A DNA stretch of 64,000 nt. Source: Perlucidibaca aquatica. Its GTDB lineage: Bacteria > Pseudomonadota > Gammaproteobacteria > Pseudomonadales > Moraxellaceae. The notes under the pieces were generated by a model, which was given only the letters and a program-made list of their open reading frames with translations, was not told where the DNA came from and did not search any database. A program made the translations under genes and the position numbers. The stretch covers positions 1,523,344-1,587,343 of the forward strand of contig NZ_LZDB01000002.1 of the NCBI RefSeq assembly GCF_001676655.1. The letters run 5' to 3'. Shown here piece by piece: positions 19,841 through 28,607 of the stretch. Every line of letters starts with the position of its first letter. Position 1 is the first letter of the stretch.

Positions 19841-22578
19841 GATCCTACTCCACACGTGGCCAGAATATTTTTCAATTCCGACTGACAAGAACCGCAATTT
19901 GTACCGGCCTTTAAACAACGGCCAATGGCAGCAACACTTTCCAGACCCTCAGCGGCGATGGCACGACGAATCGTTTTCTCACCGACACTGAAGCAAGCAC
20001 ACACGGTGCGTCCCACATCGCTCGCGGGGTCCGAGGGCCGGCCTGAGAGCAGGCCCCGACGCATCAAATCATCAACGGGTTGGCCCAATTGGCCGCTAAG
20101 CCAGGACCGCTCGGGTACGGCATCGGTTTGCGTGGCCAAAACCAGCACCGCATGCAAGCGACCGTCCCGAATCTCCGCACGCCGATACAATCCGCGTGCC
20201 AAGTCTGAATATTCCAACCATTCAGCGCCCGTTAATGGCAGCCAGCGATCCGCCAGTACTTGCAAATCAGTGACTTGGCTACCGGCCAATTCATGCCGCC
20301 AGCCGTGCTCGCCGCGAATAGACACGGCATAGTCCGTTTCCGGTAGCTCAGTGTCTTCCACATGCAGCCAAAAGCCCTGCCAGGCGGGCTGCCAAGGCAT
20401 CACAGCAACGGGCGTATGCTTGTTTTCAGGCTGGCCGGAGTACGGGTCCGTAACAGGATTGACCAGTGGCCCGACTCGACCCTGCGTGCTAAGCGCACCA
20501 GTCCAGTGCATCGGCACGAAAACGGTGCGCTCCTGCTGACCGCTATGGCACTGCACGCGCGCCAACATCTGCCCCCAGCGAGTACGGAGCTGTGCCAGCT
20601 CGCCGTCACGCAGACCATGGGCCGCTGCATCGCGAGGGTGCATCTCAACAAAAGGCTCGCTGATGTGCGCCAGCAACCTCGGCGTTAAGCCCGTGCGTGT
20701 CATGGTGTGCCACTGGTCGCGAATACGGCCGGTGTTAAGCACAAAGGGATATTCCGCGCAGGTCGGGTTGTGGGGCGCTTTGGGCTTCACGGGTAATAAG
20801 CGCGCCTTACGGTCCGGCGTAAAGAAGCCGCCGTCAGCAAACAATCGCGTTTGACCATCCGGGCGGCCTAAGCGGACAGGCCATTGCACGGGCTGGAGCG
20901 TGTTGTAGCGCTCGTTATCCAAGCCCGCCAAGGCGCTGATGTCAAAGTCGCGCAGAATGGCATCGGGCGCATTCTCAAAGCCCGACAAGGCCGCGTGTTC
21001 TGCAAATACCTCCGCTGCGCTCTCATACGGGAAGGCCGCCTCATAGCCCAGCGCCTGAGCCACGCGGGTGACGATCCACCAGTCCGGCATGGCCTCACCG
21101 GGCGCCGGCAAAAAGCCGCGCTGACGGGAGATTCGGCGCTCGGAGTTGGTGACGGTGCCATCCTTCTCACCCCAGCCACGAGCGGGCAGCTTGATGTGGG
21201 CCAGGCGATTGGTGTCGGTGTCGGCTATGCAGTCGGAGACAATGACGCACTCAGCACCTGCCAGCGCCGCTTTTACGCGATCAGCATCCGGCATGGACAC
21301 CACGGGGTTAGTACCCATGATCCAGATCAGCTTGATGTTGCCGCTGTGAACCGCCTCGAACAGGTCGACCGCCTTCAGGCCGTTGCTGCGGGCAATTTGT
21401 GGTGCCTGCCAGAAGCGCTGCACGAGGTCGAGATGCGCCGGGTCGGTTAGCTCCATATGCGCGGCGAGCTGGTTGGCGAGCCCTCCCACTTCGCGGCCGC
21501 CCATAGCATTGGGCTGGCCCGTCAGTGAAAATGGGCCACTGCCAGGCTTACCAATACGGCCCGTGGCGAGATGGCAGTTGAGCAGGCTATTCACCTTATC
21601 GGTGCCCGCGCTGGACTGGTTCACGCCCTGCGAATACAGCGTCAGACTGCGCGGCGTATTGGCAAACCAGCGATAGAACTGGGCGATGGCATCTTCGTCG
21701 AGACCGGTGGCATCGGCCACTTGCGAGAGCTTACCGGCGCTCGCCTTGGCCTCAGCCAGCGCAACGCCGAAGCCGGTGGTGTGCTGCGCCAGATAGTCGT
21801 GATCGATCACGCCTTGCGCCGCCAGATATGCCAGCAGGCCATTAAACAGCCACACATCGCTGCCGGGCTTCAAAGGCAAATGCAGGTCAGCAATGTCGTT
21901 GGTCGCCGTGGCGCGCGGGTCAATATTGACGATACGCAGCTCGGGCCGACGCAGCTTCTCGGCCTTAATGCGCTGGAACAGCACCGGATGACACCAGGCC
22001 GTGTTAGAGCCTGTCAGCACGATGAGATCCGCTAACTCAAAGTCTTCGTAGCTATTCGGCACAGTGTCGGAGCCAAAGGCACGCTTATGCCCCGCCACAC
22101 TCGACGACATACACAAACGTGAGTTGGTATCGATGTTGGCGGTGCCAAGAAAGCCCTTCATGAGCTTATTGGCGACGTAGTAGTCCTCGGTCAGCAGCTG
22201 ACCCGACACATAGAAGGCGACGGCATCACGACCGTACTGCGCCTGCACGCGACGGATCTCGCTGGCGATGGTATTGGCGGCCTCGTCCCAGCTGGTGCGC
22301 TGACCGCGCACTTCCGGGTACAGCAGGCGCCCTTCCAAACTGAGCGTTTCGCCCAGCGCCGAACCTTTCGAGCACAGCCGACCAAAATTGGCTGGATGCG
22401 CACCGTCCCCATCAATGCGAACCTGCCGAGTGGCCGCATCTTCAACTGTGGCAATCACGCCACAGCCCACGCCACAGTATGCGCAGGTGGTATGTGTAGC
22501 GCCTTCGGCATCCGCCAAGGCAATGCGATTAGCGTCGAGCAGCACAGTGCCGCCCACGCGTTCAAGCGGCTGCGACAT
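19837..22578 (-). CDS. nasA: Assimilatory nitrate reductase catalytic subunit
   Basis: A molybdenum bis-MGD enzyme reducing nitrate to nitrite in the cytoplasm. From ATG 22578 it has 913 residues. Cysteines 32, 35, 39 and 69 (CAYCGVGC ... GRLC) bind the 4Fe-4S cluster, and the KG after Cys69 is conserved. The molybdopterin oxidoreductase and dinucleotide-binding domains follow. The C-terminus carries a BFD-like 2Fe-2S domain (CACFSVGEKT ... GTNCGSC), as in Klebsiella-type NasA. It overlaps the upstream FAD reductase gene by 17 bases and nirB by four, so reduction of nitrate and nitrite is one operon. Confidence 0.97.
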   Translation of the reverse strand: MSQPLERVGGTVLLDANRIALADAEGATHTTCAYCGVGCGVIATVEDAATRQVRIDGDGAHPANFGRLCSKGSALGETLSLEGRLLYPEVRGQRTSWDEAANTIASEIRRVQAQYGRDAVAFYVSGQLLTEDYYVANKLMKGFLGTANIDTNSRLCMSSSVAGHKRAFGSDTVPNSYEDFELADLIVLTGSNTAWCHPVLFQRIKAEKLRRPELRIVNIDPRATATNDIADLHLPLKPGSDVWLFNGLLAYLAAQGVIDHDYLAQHTTGFGVALAEAKASAGKLSQVADATGLDEDAIAQFYRWFANTPRSLTLYSQGVNQSSAGTDKVNSLLNCHLATGRIGKPGSGPFSLTGQPNAMGGREVGGLANQLAAHMELTDPAHLDLVQRFWQAPQIARSNGLKAVDLFEAVHSGNIKLIWIMGTNPVVSMPDADRVKAALAGAECVIVSDCIADTDTNRLAHIKLPARGWGEKDGTVTNSERRISRQRGFLPAPGEAMPDWWIVTRVAQALGYEAAFPYESAAEVFAEHAALSGFENAPDAILRDFDISALAGLDNERYNTLQPVQWPVRLGRPDGQTRLFADGGFFTPDRKARLLPVKPKAPHNPTCAEYPFVLNTGRIRDQWHTMTRTGLTPRLLAHISEPFVEMHPRDAAAHGLRDGELAQLRTRWGQMLARVQCHSGQQERTVFVPMHWTGALSTQGRVGPLVNPVTDPYSGQPENKHTPVAVMPWQPAWQGFWLHVEDTELPETDYAVSIRGEHGWRHELAGSQVTDLQVLADRWLPLTGAEWLEYSDLARGLYRRAEIRDGRLHAVLVLATQTDAVPERSWLSGQLGQPVDDLMRRGLLSGRPSDPASDVGRTVCACFSVGEKTIRRAIAAEGLESVAAIGRCLKAGTNCGSCQSELKNILATCGVGS

Positions 22579-23788
22579 GTTCGCTCCCAGCACCAAATAA
22601 CAGGTCATCCCTAAGGTGGCGAACGTCGCGCCCCTCACGAATCAAATCAAAATACCAAGCGCCATCCTGCGTATCGCCATACAGCACTGCGCCCACTAAA
22701 CGACCATCGGCCACACACAGCTTTTTGTAGACGCCACGCGCAGGGTCGCGATAAATCAGCTTATCCGCCGCTTCATGGTTAAAGTCGCCGGCCGAAAATA
22801 ACGCCACGCCACTGACTTTCAAGGTGGTGGCCGTGGGTTTTTGGATGTAGCGACTAATGCCCATTTCAGCGAGATGATTGGCGCAGACTTTGGCTTGGTC
22901 ATACAAAGGTGCGACAAGACCAAAAAGTGCACCACGATGTTGCACACACTCGCCCACGGCATAAACACGGGGGTCGAAGGTCTGTAGGGTGTCGTTAACC
23001 AGAATGGCTTTATCAACCTGCAAGCCCATGGACCGCGCCAGCGCCACATTAGGGCGCACACCCACGGCCATCACTAATAAGTCGCAGGGCAGCTCGCTGC
23101 CATCTTTGAAGTGCAAGGCCTGTAATTTGCCCGTTTCTGCCTGATGGCTGATGTGCGAGCTCATGGCCGAGACTTTGAACGCTATGCCATTGGCTTCAAG
23201 GGCTGAGCGCAATAATTTAGAGGCTTCCTCGTCTAGCTGGCGATTCAGCAAATAGGCGGCATCATTCACGACCGTGACCTTCATGCCTTGCTTCACCAGG
23301 CCATTGGCCGCTTCCAGACCCAACAATCCGCCACCCAGCACGGCGACGCGAGCCGGCACTGAAGTGGGTGCCAACATGCGGCGAACGTCTGCGATATCGC
23401 GAAAACTAATGACATCCGGATGGTCGTGACCGGGCAACGGCACCATAAAGGGCAGCGAGCCTGTGGCCAGCAACAGGCGGTCATAGCTCACGTCAGTGCC
23501 TTGATCCGTTGTGACGCGGCGTTGAACACGATCCACCGCCGTCACGGTGTGGCCGGCCAGCAGCGTGATGCCGCGCTCGGCGTACCAACTCAGGGGATGA
23601 ATAACGATGTCTTCAAAGGCTTTTTCACCCGCCAGCACCGGCGACAACATGATGCGGTTGTAGTTGCCATGCGGCTCACGGCCAATCACTGTGATGTCGT
23701 ATTTGTCGGGTGCCAGCTGCAAAAGCTCCTCGACCGTACGCATACCGGCCATGCCGTTGCCGATGACCACCAGTTGCATTCGGGTCAT
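22562..23788 (-). CDS. FAD-dependent NAD(P)H reductase of nitrate reductase (NasC-like)
   Basis: A 408-residue pyridine-nucleotide-disulfide-type reductase matching the N-terminal half of NirB. It has an FAD GxGxxG (VVIGNGMAGMR) at the N-terminus and an NAD(P) site (AVLGGGLLGLEAANG) near the middle. It lacks the C-terminal cysteine-rich BFD domain; nasA carries one instead. By analogy with Klebsiella NasC it would feed electrons from NADH to nitrate reductase. Start ATG 23788 is supported by TAGGG upstream and by the sigma-54 promoter at 23827-23842; ATG 23779 is an alternative. It is first in the minus-strand operon. Confidence 0.9.
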   Translation of the reverse strand: MTRMQLVVIGNGMAGMRTVEELLQLAPDKYDITVIGREPHGNYNRIMLSPVLAGEKAFEDIVIHPLSWYAERGITLLAGHTVTAVDRVQRRVTTDQGTDVSYDRLLLATGSLPFMVPLPGHDHPDVISFRDIADVRRMLAPTSVPARVAVLGGGLLGLEAANGLVKQGMKVTVVNDAAYLLNRQLDEEASKLLRSALEANGIAFKVSAMSSHISHQAETGKLQALHFKDGSELPCDLLVMAVGVRPNVALARSMGLQVDKAILVNDTLQTFDPRVYAVGECVQHRGALFGLVAPLYDQAKVCANHLAEMGISRYIQKPTATTLKVSGVALFSAGDFNHEAADKLIYRDPARGVYKKLCVADGRLVGAVLYGDTQDGAWYFDLIREGRDVRHLRDDLLFGAGSEHVAAA

Positions 23789-23826
23789 ATGCCCTATTCC
23801 CAGTAACGAAGTAATGCCGTGCCCAA

Positions 23827-23842
23827 AGCAAGAGCCATGCCA
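23827..23842 (-). promoter_or_regulatory. Sigma-54 promoter of the nitrate/nitrite reductase operon
   Basis: On the minus strand the 16-mer TGGCATGGCTCTTGCT fits the RpoN consensus TGGCAC-N5-TTGCT, with GG and GC at the required spacing. The predicted start is near 23816, giving a leader of about 28 bases before the reductase ATG at 23788. The leader is too short for an antitermination structure. Confidence 0.75.
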
Positions 23843-23859
23843 TGCACTGCGCTGGTGCT
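23843..23859. promoter_or_regulatory. NtrC-like binding site between divergent sigma-54 promoters
   Basis: TGCACT-GCGC-TGGTGC followed by T matches the 17-base NtrC palindrome (TGCACT-N4-TGGTGC, last base A in the best-known sites) at all but the final base and the free centre. It lies between the two -24 elements, about 35 and 49 bases upstream of the predicted starts. This is closer than usual for a sigma-54 enhancer. Confidence 0.65.
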
Positions 23860-23873
23860 GTTTTGCGTATTTA

Positions 23874-23889
23874 TGGCATGGCACTTGCT
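23874..23889 (+). promoter_or_regulatory. Sigma-54 promoter of the nitrate transporter gene
   Basis: TGGCATGGCACTTGCT matches TGGCAC-N5-TTGCT and differs by one base from the divergent promoter on the other strand. Transcription should start near 23900, so coding starts upstream of that point are excluded and ATG 23935 is favoured. Confidence 0.75.
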
Positions 23890-23934
23890 AAAGCGCTTCA
23901 CACCGATACTGGTCGATCTTGGAGCACCTACCTC

Positions 23935-25410
23935 ATGGCCTTTCGTTTTCCCTTGCCGTTATTGAACTGGCAGGAACCGCGCATTCGCACCCTGCACTAC
24001 ACCTGGATGGCCTTCTTCATCACCTTCCTGATCTGGTTCGCGCATGTGTCGCTGATGCCGATGATCAAGGAAACCATGATGCTCACCGATAATCAGGTGA
24101 AAGCCTTCCTGATTCTGAATGTGGCGCTAACCATTCCGGCGCGCATCCTGATTGGCATGCTCGTGGATAAATACGGTCCGCGTCGTAGCTATAGCGTGTT
24201 ACTGCTGGTCTGCGGCTTCCTCTGCTTAGGCTTCGCGGCGGCACAGACTTTTGAACAGCTCGCGGTTATGCGCTTCCTGCTCGGCTTCACGGGTGCCGGC
24301 TTCGTCATCGGCATCCGTCTCGTCAGCGAATGGTTCCCGGCTCGCGAAGTCGGCATCGCTGAAGGCATTTACGGTGGCTGGGGCAACTTTGGTGCGGCGG
24401 TCGCCAAAATCTCCATGCCCATCATTGCGGTCAGCGTGTTTGGTGGCGAGTTCGGCTGGCGTTATGCCATCGCCCTTACCGGCGTGCTGGCCATCCTCTA
24501 CAGCGGCGTGTTCTACCATAATGTGCGCGACACCCCGAAAGGCGCGACCTACTTCAAACCGAAGAAGACCGGCGGCCTGGAGGTCACCAGCAAGGGTGAT
24601 CTGGTGTTCTACATGCTGGTCAACCTGCCGATTTATCTGATCCTTTATGTACTGGCCTGGCGCTTATCGCCGACCGGGCTCGACATCATTAGTCAAACCT
24701 TTACCGAAGCCTGCTACGGTATCATCACCTTCCTGATGGTCTGGCAGTCGTGGAAGATCTGGCAGGTCAACCGTCACCTGATGACCGAAGTGATTCCCAG
24801 CACGCAGCGCTACAAATTCAAGCAGGTCGCCATTCTCAACCTCGCCTACATGGCCTGCTTCGGCTCTGAAATCGCCGTGGTATCTATGCTGCCGATGTTT
24901 TATGGCGAGACCTTTGGCTTGTCGCCCGCGATGCTCGGCCTCATGGCTGGCTCGTTCACCATCATGAACTTGGTGGCGCGTCCGGCCGGTGGTCTGATCT
25001 CCGACCGCATCGGTCGTCGTACCGTACTGATGACTTGCCTGGCGATTCAAACCGGCGGTTACGCGCTGCTGTCGCAGGTCAATGCGGGCTGGGGCATCGC
25101 ACTCGCGGTCGTCGTGACGCTAGGCACCTCCGTATTCGTGCAGGCGGCCTGTGGCGCCGTGTACTCGGTGGTGCCGCTGATTCAGCGCCGCATGACTGGC
25201 CAGATCGCCGGCATGGCGGGTGCTTACGGCAACGTCGGTGGCGTGTTCTTGCTCACCGTGCTGTCGTTCGTCTCGCCGATGACCTTCTTCTTTGTTATCG
25301 CCGGGCTGTCAGCCGTCGCCTTTGCTGCCGCACACTTTCTCGATGAACCCCGTGGGCATATCGTAGAGGTCGATGAAGATGGCAATGTCCAAATGATTGC
25401 AGTGAGCTAA
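23935..25410 (+). CDS. Nitrate/nitrite MFS transporter, NarK/NasA type
   Basis: A major facilitator transporter of the nitrate/nitrite porter family, 491 residues from ATG 23935, with about 12 membrane helices. Visible signatures are the MFS loop DKYGPRR after helix 2, the nitrate-signature helices GFVIGIRLVSEWFP...YGGWGNFGAA and GQIAGMAGAYGNVGG, and a second DRIGRRT loop. It should import nitrate (possibly exchanging nitrite). GGAG lies ten bases before the ATG. The next gene begins two bases after its stop, so the two are co-transcribed. It is a second nitrate uptake route beside the ABC system at 28.6-31.6 kb. Confidence 0.93.
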   Translation: MAFRFPLPLLNWQEPRIRTLHYTWMAFFITFLIWFAHVSLMPMIKETMMLTDNQVKAFLILNVALTIPARILIGMLVDKYGPRRSYSVLLLVCGFLCLGFAAAQTFEQLAVMRFLLGFTGAGFVIGIRLVSEWFPAREVGIAEGIYGGWGNFGAAVAKISMPIIAVSVFGGEFGWRYAIALTGVLAILYSGVFYHNVRDTPKGATYFKPKKTGGLEVTSKGDLVFYMLVNLPIYLILYVLAWRLSPTGLDIISQTFTEACYGIITFLMVWQSWKIWQVNRHLMTEVIPSTQRYKFKQVAILNLAYMACFGSEIAVVSMLPMFYGETFGLSPAMLGLMAGSFTIMNLVARPAGGLISDRIGRRTVLMTCLAIQTGGYALLSQVNAGWGIALAVVVTLGTSVFVQAACGAVYSVVPLIQRRMTGQIAGMAGAYGNVGGVFLLTVLSFVSPMTFFFVIAGLSAVAFAAAHFLDEPRGHIVEVDEDGNVQMIAVS

Positions 25411-25411
25411 T

Positions 25412-27145
25412 GTGACTTCAGCCCAAACCAGTACCGCGACACTTCAACTCAGCGTTGCCCAGCGCTCCCTTGCCGGCGTCAAGCCCGGCAACGAGGATGC
25501 CCTGGGCATTCGTTTGCCTGATGCCAGCGAGCGCCATCGTGGTGCCGCGCTGGTCATTGCCGATGGTGTCAGCAGTGCCGATGCCGGCCGGCAAGCCGCC
25601 GAAGCCGCAGTGCAAGGCTTTCTCAGCGACTATTACGCAACGCCCGACACCTGGTCGATCCAGAGCGCGGGCGAGCGCGTGGTGACCGCCATCAACCATT
25701 GGCTGCATGGCCGAGGCCAGGCGCATGCCGAGAATCAGGGCTGGCTAACGACCTTCACGGCGCTGGTGCTGCGTGGCCGTAGCGCACACATCTTGCACAT
25801 TGGCGATACCCGCGTGTATCGCCTGCGCGGCGAGACGCTGGAACCGCTGACTCAGGATCACTGCACGCGCATCAATGCCGACACGACTTACCTGAGCCGC
25901 GCACTGGGCATGGACTGGCGTGTCGACATCGACTATCGCCACAGTGACATTGAAGTGGGCGACCTCTTTATGACCTGTAGTGACGGGGTTCATGGATTTA
26001 TTTCCAACCCGCAACTAAAGCAGTTATTGCGCGAGCAGCAGCACGACCTGGAAGCACTGGCCGATACCCTGCTCGCCACGGCACTCGCGCAAGGCAGCAA
26101 CGACAACCTGTCTTGCCAGCTCGCACGGGTGGAGTCGGTCGGACTGGACACTCATGACGAACTCGGCCAGCAGCAGTCACGCTTGCCAGTTCCGCCGAGC
26201 TTACTGCCGGGGCAGACGCTGGATGGCTACTTCATTGAAGCCGAAGTGCATGCCAGCCCACGCAGCCACCTCTACCGTGTGCGTGACAGCAAGACCGGCC
26301 AGCTCTTCGCACTGAAGGCGCCGAGCGTGCAGTTCGAGGATGACGAAGACTATCGTTCGCACTTCGCCATTGAGGGTTGGATAGGCCAGCGCATCACGCA
26401 CAAAAACCTCATTCGTATTCATCCGCCCACACGAGCGCCTCAATGCCTGTACCACATCATGGACTGGCTCGAAGGCGAATCGCTGGCAGGCTGGCATGAT
26501 CGCCAAGCGCGGGTGGATATTGCCGTGGTCGTGGGCTTTGCCCGCCAGATCGTTGCCGGTCTGCGCGCCTTGCATCGCCGTGACACCCTGCATCAAGACC
26601 TGAAGCCCGACAACATCCTGCTCTGCAACGATGGCACGCTGAAACTCATCGACCTCGGCTCAGCGCGCGTGGCCAGTCTGCAGGAGTCATCTCCACGCGA
26701 TGTGCTGGATCGGCCGGGTGCAGCTGATTACGCCGCGCCGGAATATGCGCTGGGGCTGGCTCGTGACACGCGGGCCGATCAGTTCTCCTTGGCGGTGACA
26801 CTCTATGAGTTACTGACCGGTCAGCACCCCTATGGTGAAGACTACGATCAAGCTCAGACACCGGCGGCGTTTCATCAGCTGCGCTATGTCAGTGCCTGCA
26901 AGTACAACCCGCATCTGCCGCTCTGGTTCGATGCAGCCCTGCGCAAGGCCTGCGCCATCAATGCCGACAATCGCTATGAGGCGCTTAGCGAGCTGCTGCT
27001 GGATTTGGAGCGACCGAATCCAGGTCTTACGCCGAATCAGCGCCTGCCGTGGATCGAGCGCGATCCGGTGAAGTTCTGGAAGTGGCTGGCACTGGTGGCC
27101 GTGGCGGGACATGTGGCGTGGCTGGTGCGGGCGCTGATGCCTTAA
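25412..27145 (+). CDS. PP2C phosphatase - Ser/Thr kinase fusion protein
   Basis: A 577-residue bifunctional protein starting at GTG 25412, one base after the transporter stop. Residues about 10-240 form a PP2C-type phosphatase (IADGVSSADAGRQAAE, HIGDTRVYRLRG, TCSDGVHGF). Residues about 265-530 form a protein kinase with HQDLKPDN as catalytic loop and DLG in place of DFG; the glycine-rich loop is weak. A C-terminal membrane helix (about 555-574) anchors it. Genes of this design sit in the nitrate assimilation loci of Pseudomonas and others (PA1782-like). It may regulate the transporter or reductases post-translationally, but the substrate is unknown. Confidence 0.92.
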   Translation: MTSAQTSTATLQLSVAQRSLAGVKPGNEDALGIRLPDASERHRGAALVIADGVSSADAGRQAAEAAVQGFLSDYYATPDTWSIQSAGERVVTAINHWLHGRGQAHAENQGWLTTFTALVLRGRSAHILHIGDTRVYRLRGETLEPLTQDHCTRINADTTYLSRALGMDWRVDIDYRHSDIEVGDLFMTCSDGVHGFISNPQLKQLLREQQHDLEALADTLLATALAQGSNDNLSCQLARVESVGLDTHDELGQQQSRLPVPPSLLPGQTLDGYFIEAEVHASPRSHLYRVRDSKTGQLFALKAPSVQFEDDEDYRSHFAIEGWIGQRITHKNLIRIHPPTRAPQCLYHIMDWLEGESLAGWHDRQARVDIAVVVGFARQIVAGLRALHRRDTLHQDLKPDNILLCNDGTLKLIDLGSARVASLQESSPRDVLDRPGAADYAAPEYALGLARDTRADQFSLAVTLYELLTGQHPYGEDYDQAQTPAAFHQLRYVSACKYNPHLPLWFDAALRKACAINADNRYEALSELLLDLERPNPGLTPNQRLPWIERDPVKFWKWLALVAVAGHVAWLVRALMP

Positions 27146-27373
27146 CAACGGTGCTCCGAACATCGGCCAGCGAGGGCCAACACCGGCTGAAACACGCCGC
27201 TAGTACGTCCAGCTCGCGCGCTACATCGCGCGGTCGTTCACGCGGTTCGGCGCGATGCGCCGACAAACCCCGCGCTCACCCTTATAGGCTCTCATGCGCC
27301 ATCCATGGCGCATGAAAGTTTCAGCCGGTGGCGACCCTCGCTGCCTTGTTTCAGGGGTGGTTTTTCGGGGGCG
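27146..27373. repeat. Structured intergenic region with nested inverted repeats
   Basis: This 228-base gap between two convergent genes has no credible coding frame but holds nested symmetry. The outer arms at 27171-27193 and 27318-27340 are complementary over 23 bases with three mismatches, and the similarity extends imperfectly outward. Inside lie a perfect hairpin at 27247-27263 (arms TCGGCGC/GCGCCGA, loop GAT) and a perfect 11-base-arm palindrome at 27292-27315 (TCATGCGCCAT, two-base loop). It may act as a bidirectional terminator or be a small non-autonomous repeat element. No strong U-tract is present. Confidence 0.6.
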
Positions 27374-28573
27374 TTAGAACTTGTAGTCGATCTGGGCCCA
27401 GGCTTTGACGACATCCTTGGTTGTGGCCGAGGCATCTTCGCCACTGCCATCGTACTGAGCGACCTTGACCATGGCTGACCAGTTTGGCGTGAAGGTTTTG
27501 CTTATGCTGGCATCAATTTCCTGACCAAACTTTTTGCTGCTGTCGTTGGACTTAAAGCGATGCACCGCCAGTGCCAATCCCAGTCCCGCTACTTTGCCGG
27601 AAGCCTTGATATTGGTATCCACCAAGCCGCCTGCAGGTGTCACCAAGAAGCGATCGGCCCAACCGTTGAAGGCATGCAGTGTCGCCAAAGGCGTCTGAAA
27701 ACCATTCTCCAGCGCTTCACGCTGAACCTTCACGAGCACCGGCCCAAAGTCGTAGCCAAGTTGAATGTCGCGATAGGTGGCATTCGGCACGACCGCCTCA
27801 ACAGAATCTGCATAGTGACGCTGCTGACCATAAGAGAGGTCATATAAGAACTTGCCCTTCTTGCCATCCACTTTCAGCAAGCGATACTCACGACTCTTGT
27901 TTTTGCCCGCATTAGCCAGCAAGAACGGCTGACCAACCGCTTCTTTGCCTTCCAGACCTGCCCAGAACAGGATCACATTCGCCCCTATCGGCGTGCGCGC
28001 CTTCAGGTTCACGATAGGCAGGCGAATGTCGCCGTCCTGGCCACTGATCATGGCAACCTTGTTGGCATAGGTAGCGTGCAAGTCTAACCACGGGAGCAGC
28101 TTGGCTTTTTCGTAGCTGATCGCGGTGAACACCTGATCGTCCTGACGGAAAGCGACATCACCAATGAAGCGGGCATTGTTGTAGACCACTTTCTGCTTGC
28201 CGATTTTGAAGCCGTAACCCGCCAGCCAAGCCTGATTGATCGCCGTATTTTCGGGATCGACCACGGTGGCATATTTCGTATTCATCTGCACGGCAGGAAC
28301 ATGGTAATCGTCAGCCAAAGCACGAATGTCTTCGGCCTCGGCGTAGGCGGTGATGCCGGCAATCGGTGCCAGCTTGTAGCCGAGCACGGTACGCACAATA
28401 AACGCCTTCGCAGGGTCAGCAGCGGCCATGCCATCATCATCAACAAACTCGAAACGCGGGCGCACCTGAAAGGTCGCCTTGCCCGCTTTTACGGCATCGG
28501 TGAATACATCTGCTGCGTGCACTTCGGCGATGGCCAGCGACAACAGCGACACAGTTAAAATCAGTTTTTTCAT
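27374..28573 (-). CDS. Outer-membrane beta-barrel porin of the nitrate uptake operon
   Basis: A 399-residue protein with a clear signal peptide (MKKLILTVSLLSLAIAEVHA) and alternating amphipathic strands throughout. It ends YKF, and a terminal Phe is the usual outer-membrane assembly signal. The N-terminal FQVRPRFEFVDDD pattern resembles alginate-export/OprB-like porins. Start ATG 28573 has GGAG upstream. It lies 34 bases after nrtD on the same strand, so it probably lets nitrate cross the outer membrane, an inference from context only. Confidence 0.8.
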   Translation of the reverse strand: MKKLILTVSLLSLAIAEVHAADVFTDAVKAGKATFQVRPRFEFVDDDGMAAADPAKAFIVRTVLGYKLAPIAGITAYAEAEDIRALADDYHVPAVQMNTKYATVVDPENTAINQAWLAGYGFKIGKQKVVYNNARFIGDVAFRQDDQVFTAISYEKAKLLPWLDLHATYANKVAMISGQDGDIRLPIVNLKARTPIGANVILFWAGLEGKEAVGQPFLLANAGKNKSREYRLLKVDGKKGKFLYDLSYGQQRHYADSVEAVVPNATYRDIQLGYDFGPVLVKVQREALENGFQTPLATLHAFNGWADRFLVTPAGGLVDTNIKASGKVAGLGLALAVHRFKSNDSSKKFGQEIDASISKTFTPNWSAMVKVAQYDGSGEDASATTKDVVKAWAQIDYKF

Positions 28574-28607
28574 GATCACATCTCCAAGTTTAGGTGTGTA
28601 GCAAGCT

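Noticed and set aside
23842..23934. Upstream ATG starts (23842, 23878) for the nitrate transporter
   Set aside because: They lie before or within the sigma-54 promoter and would not be on the transcript; ATG 23935 has a ribosome site.
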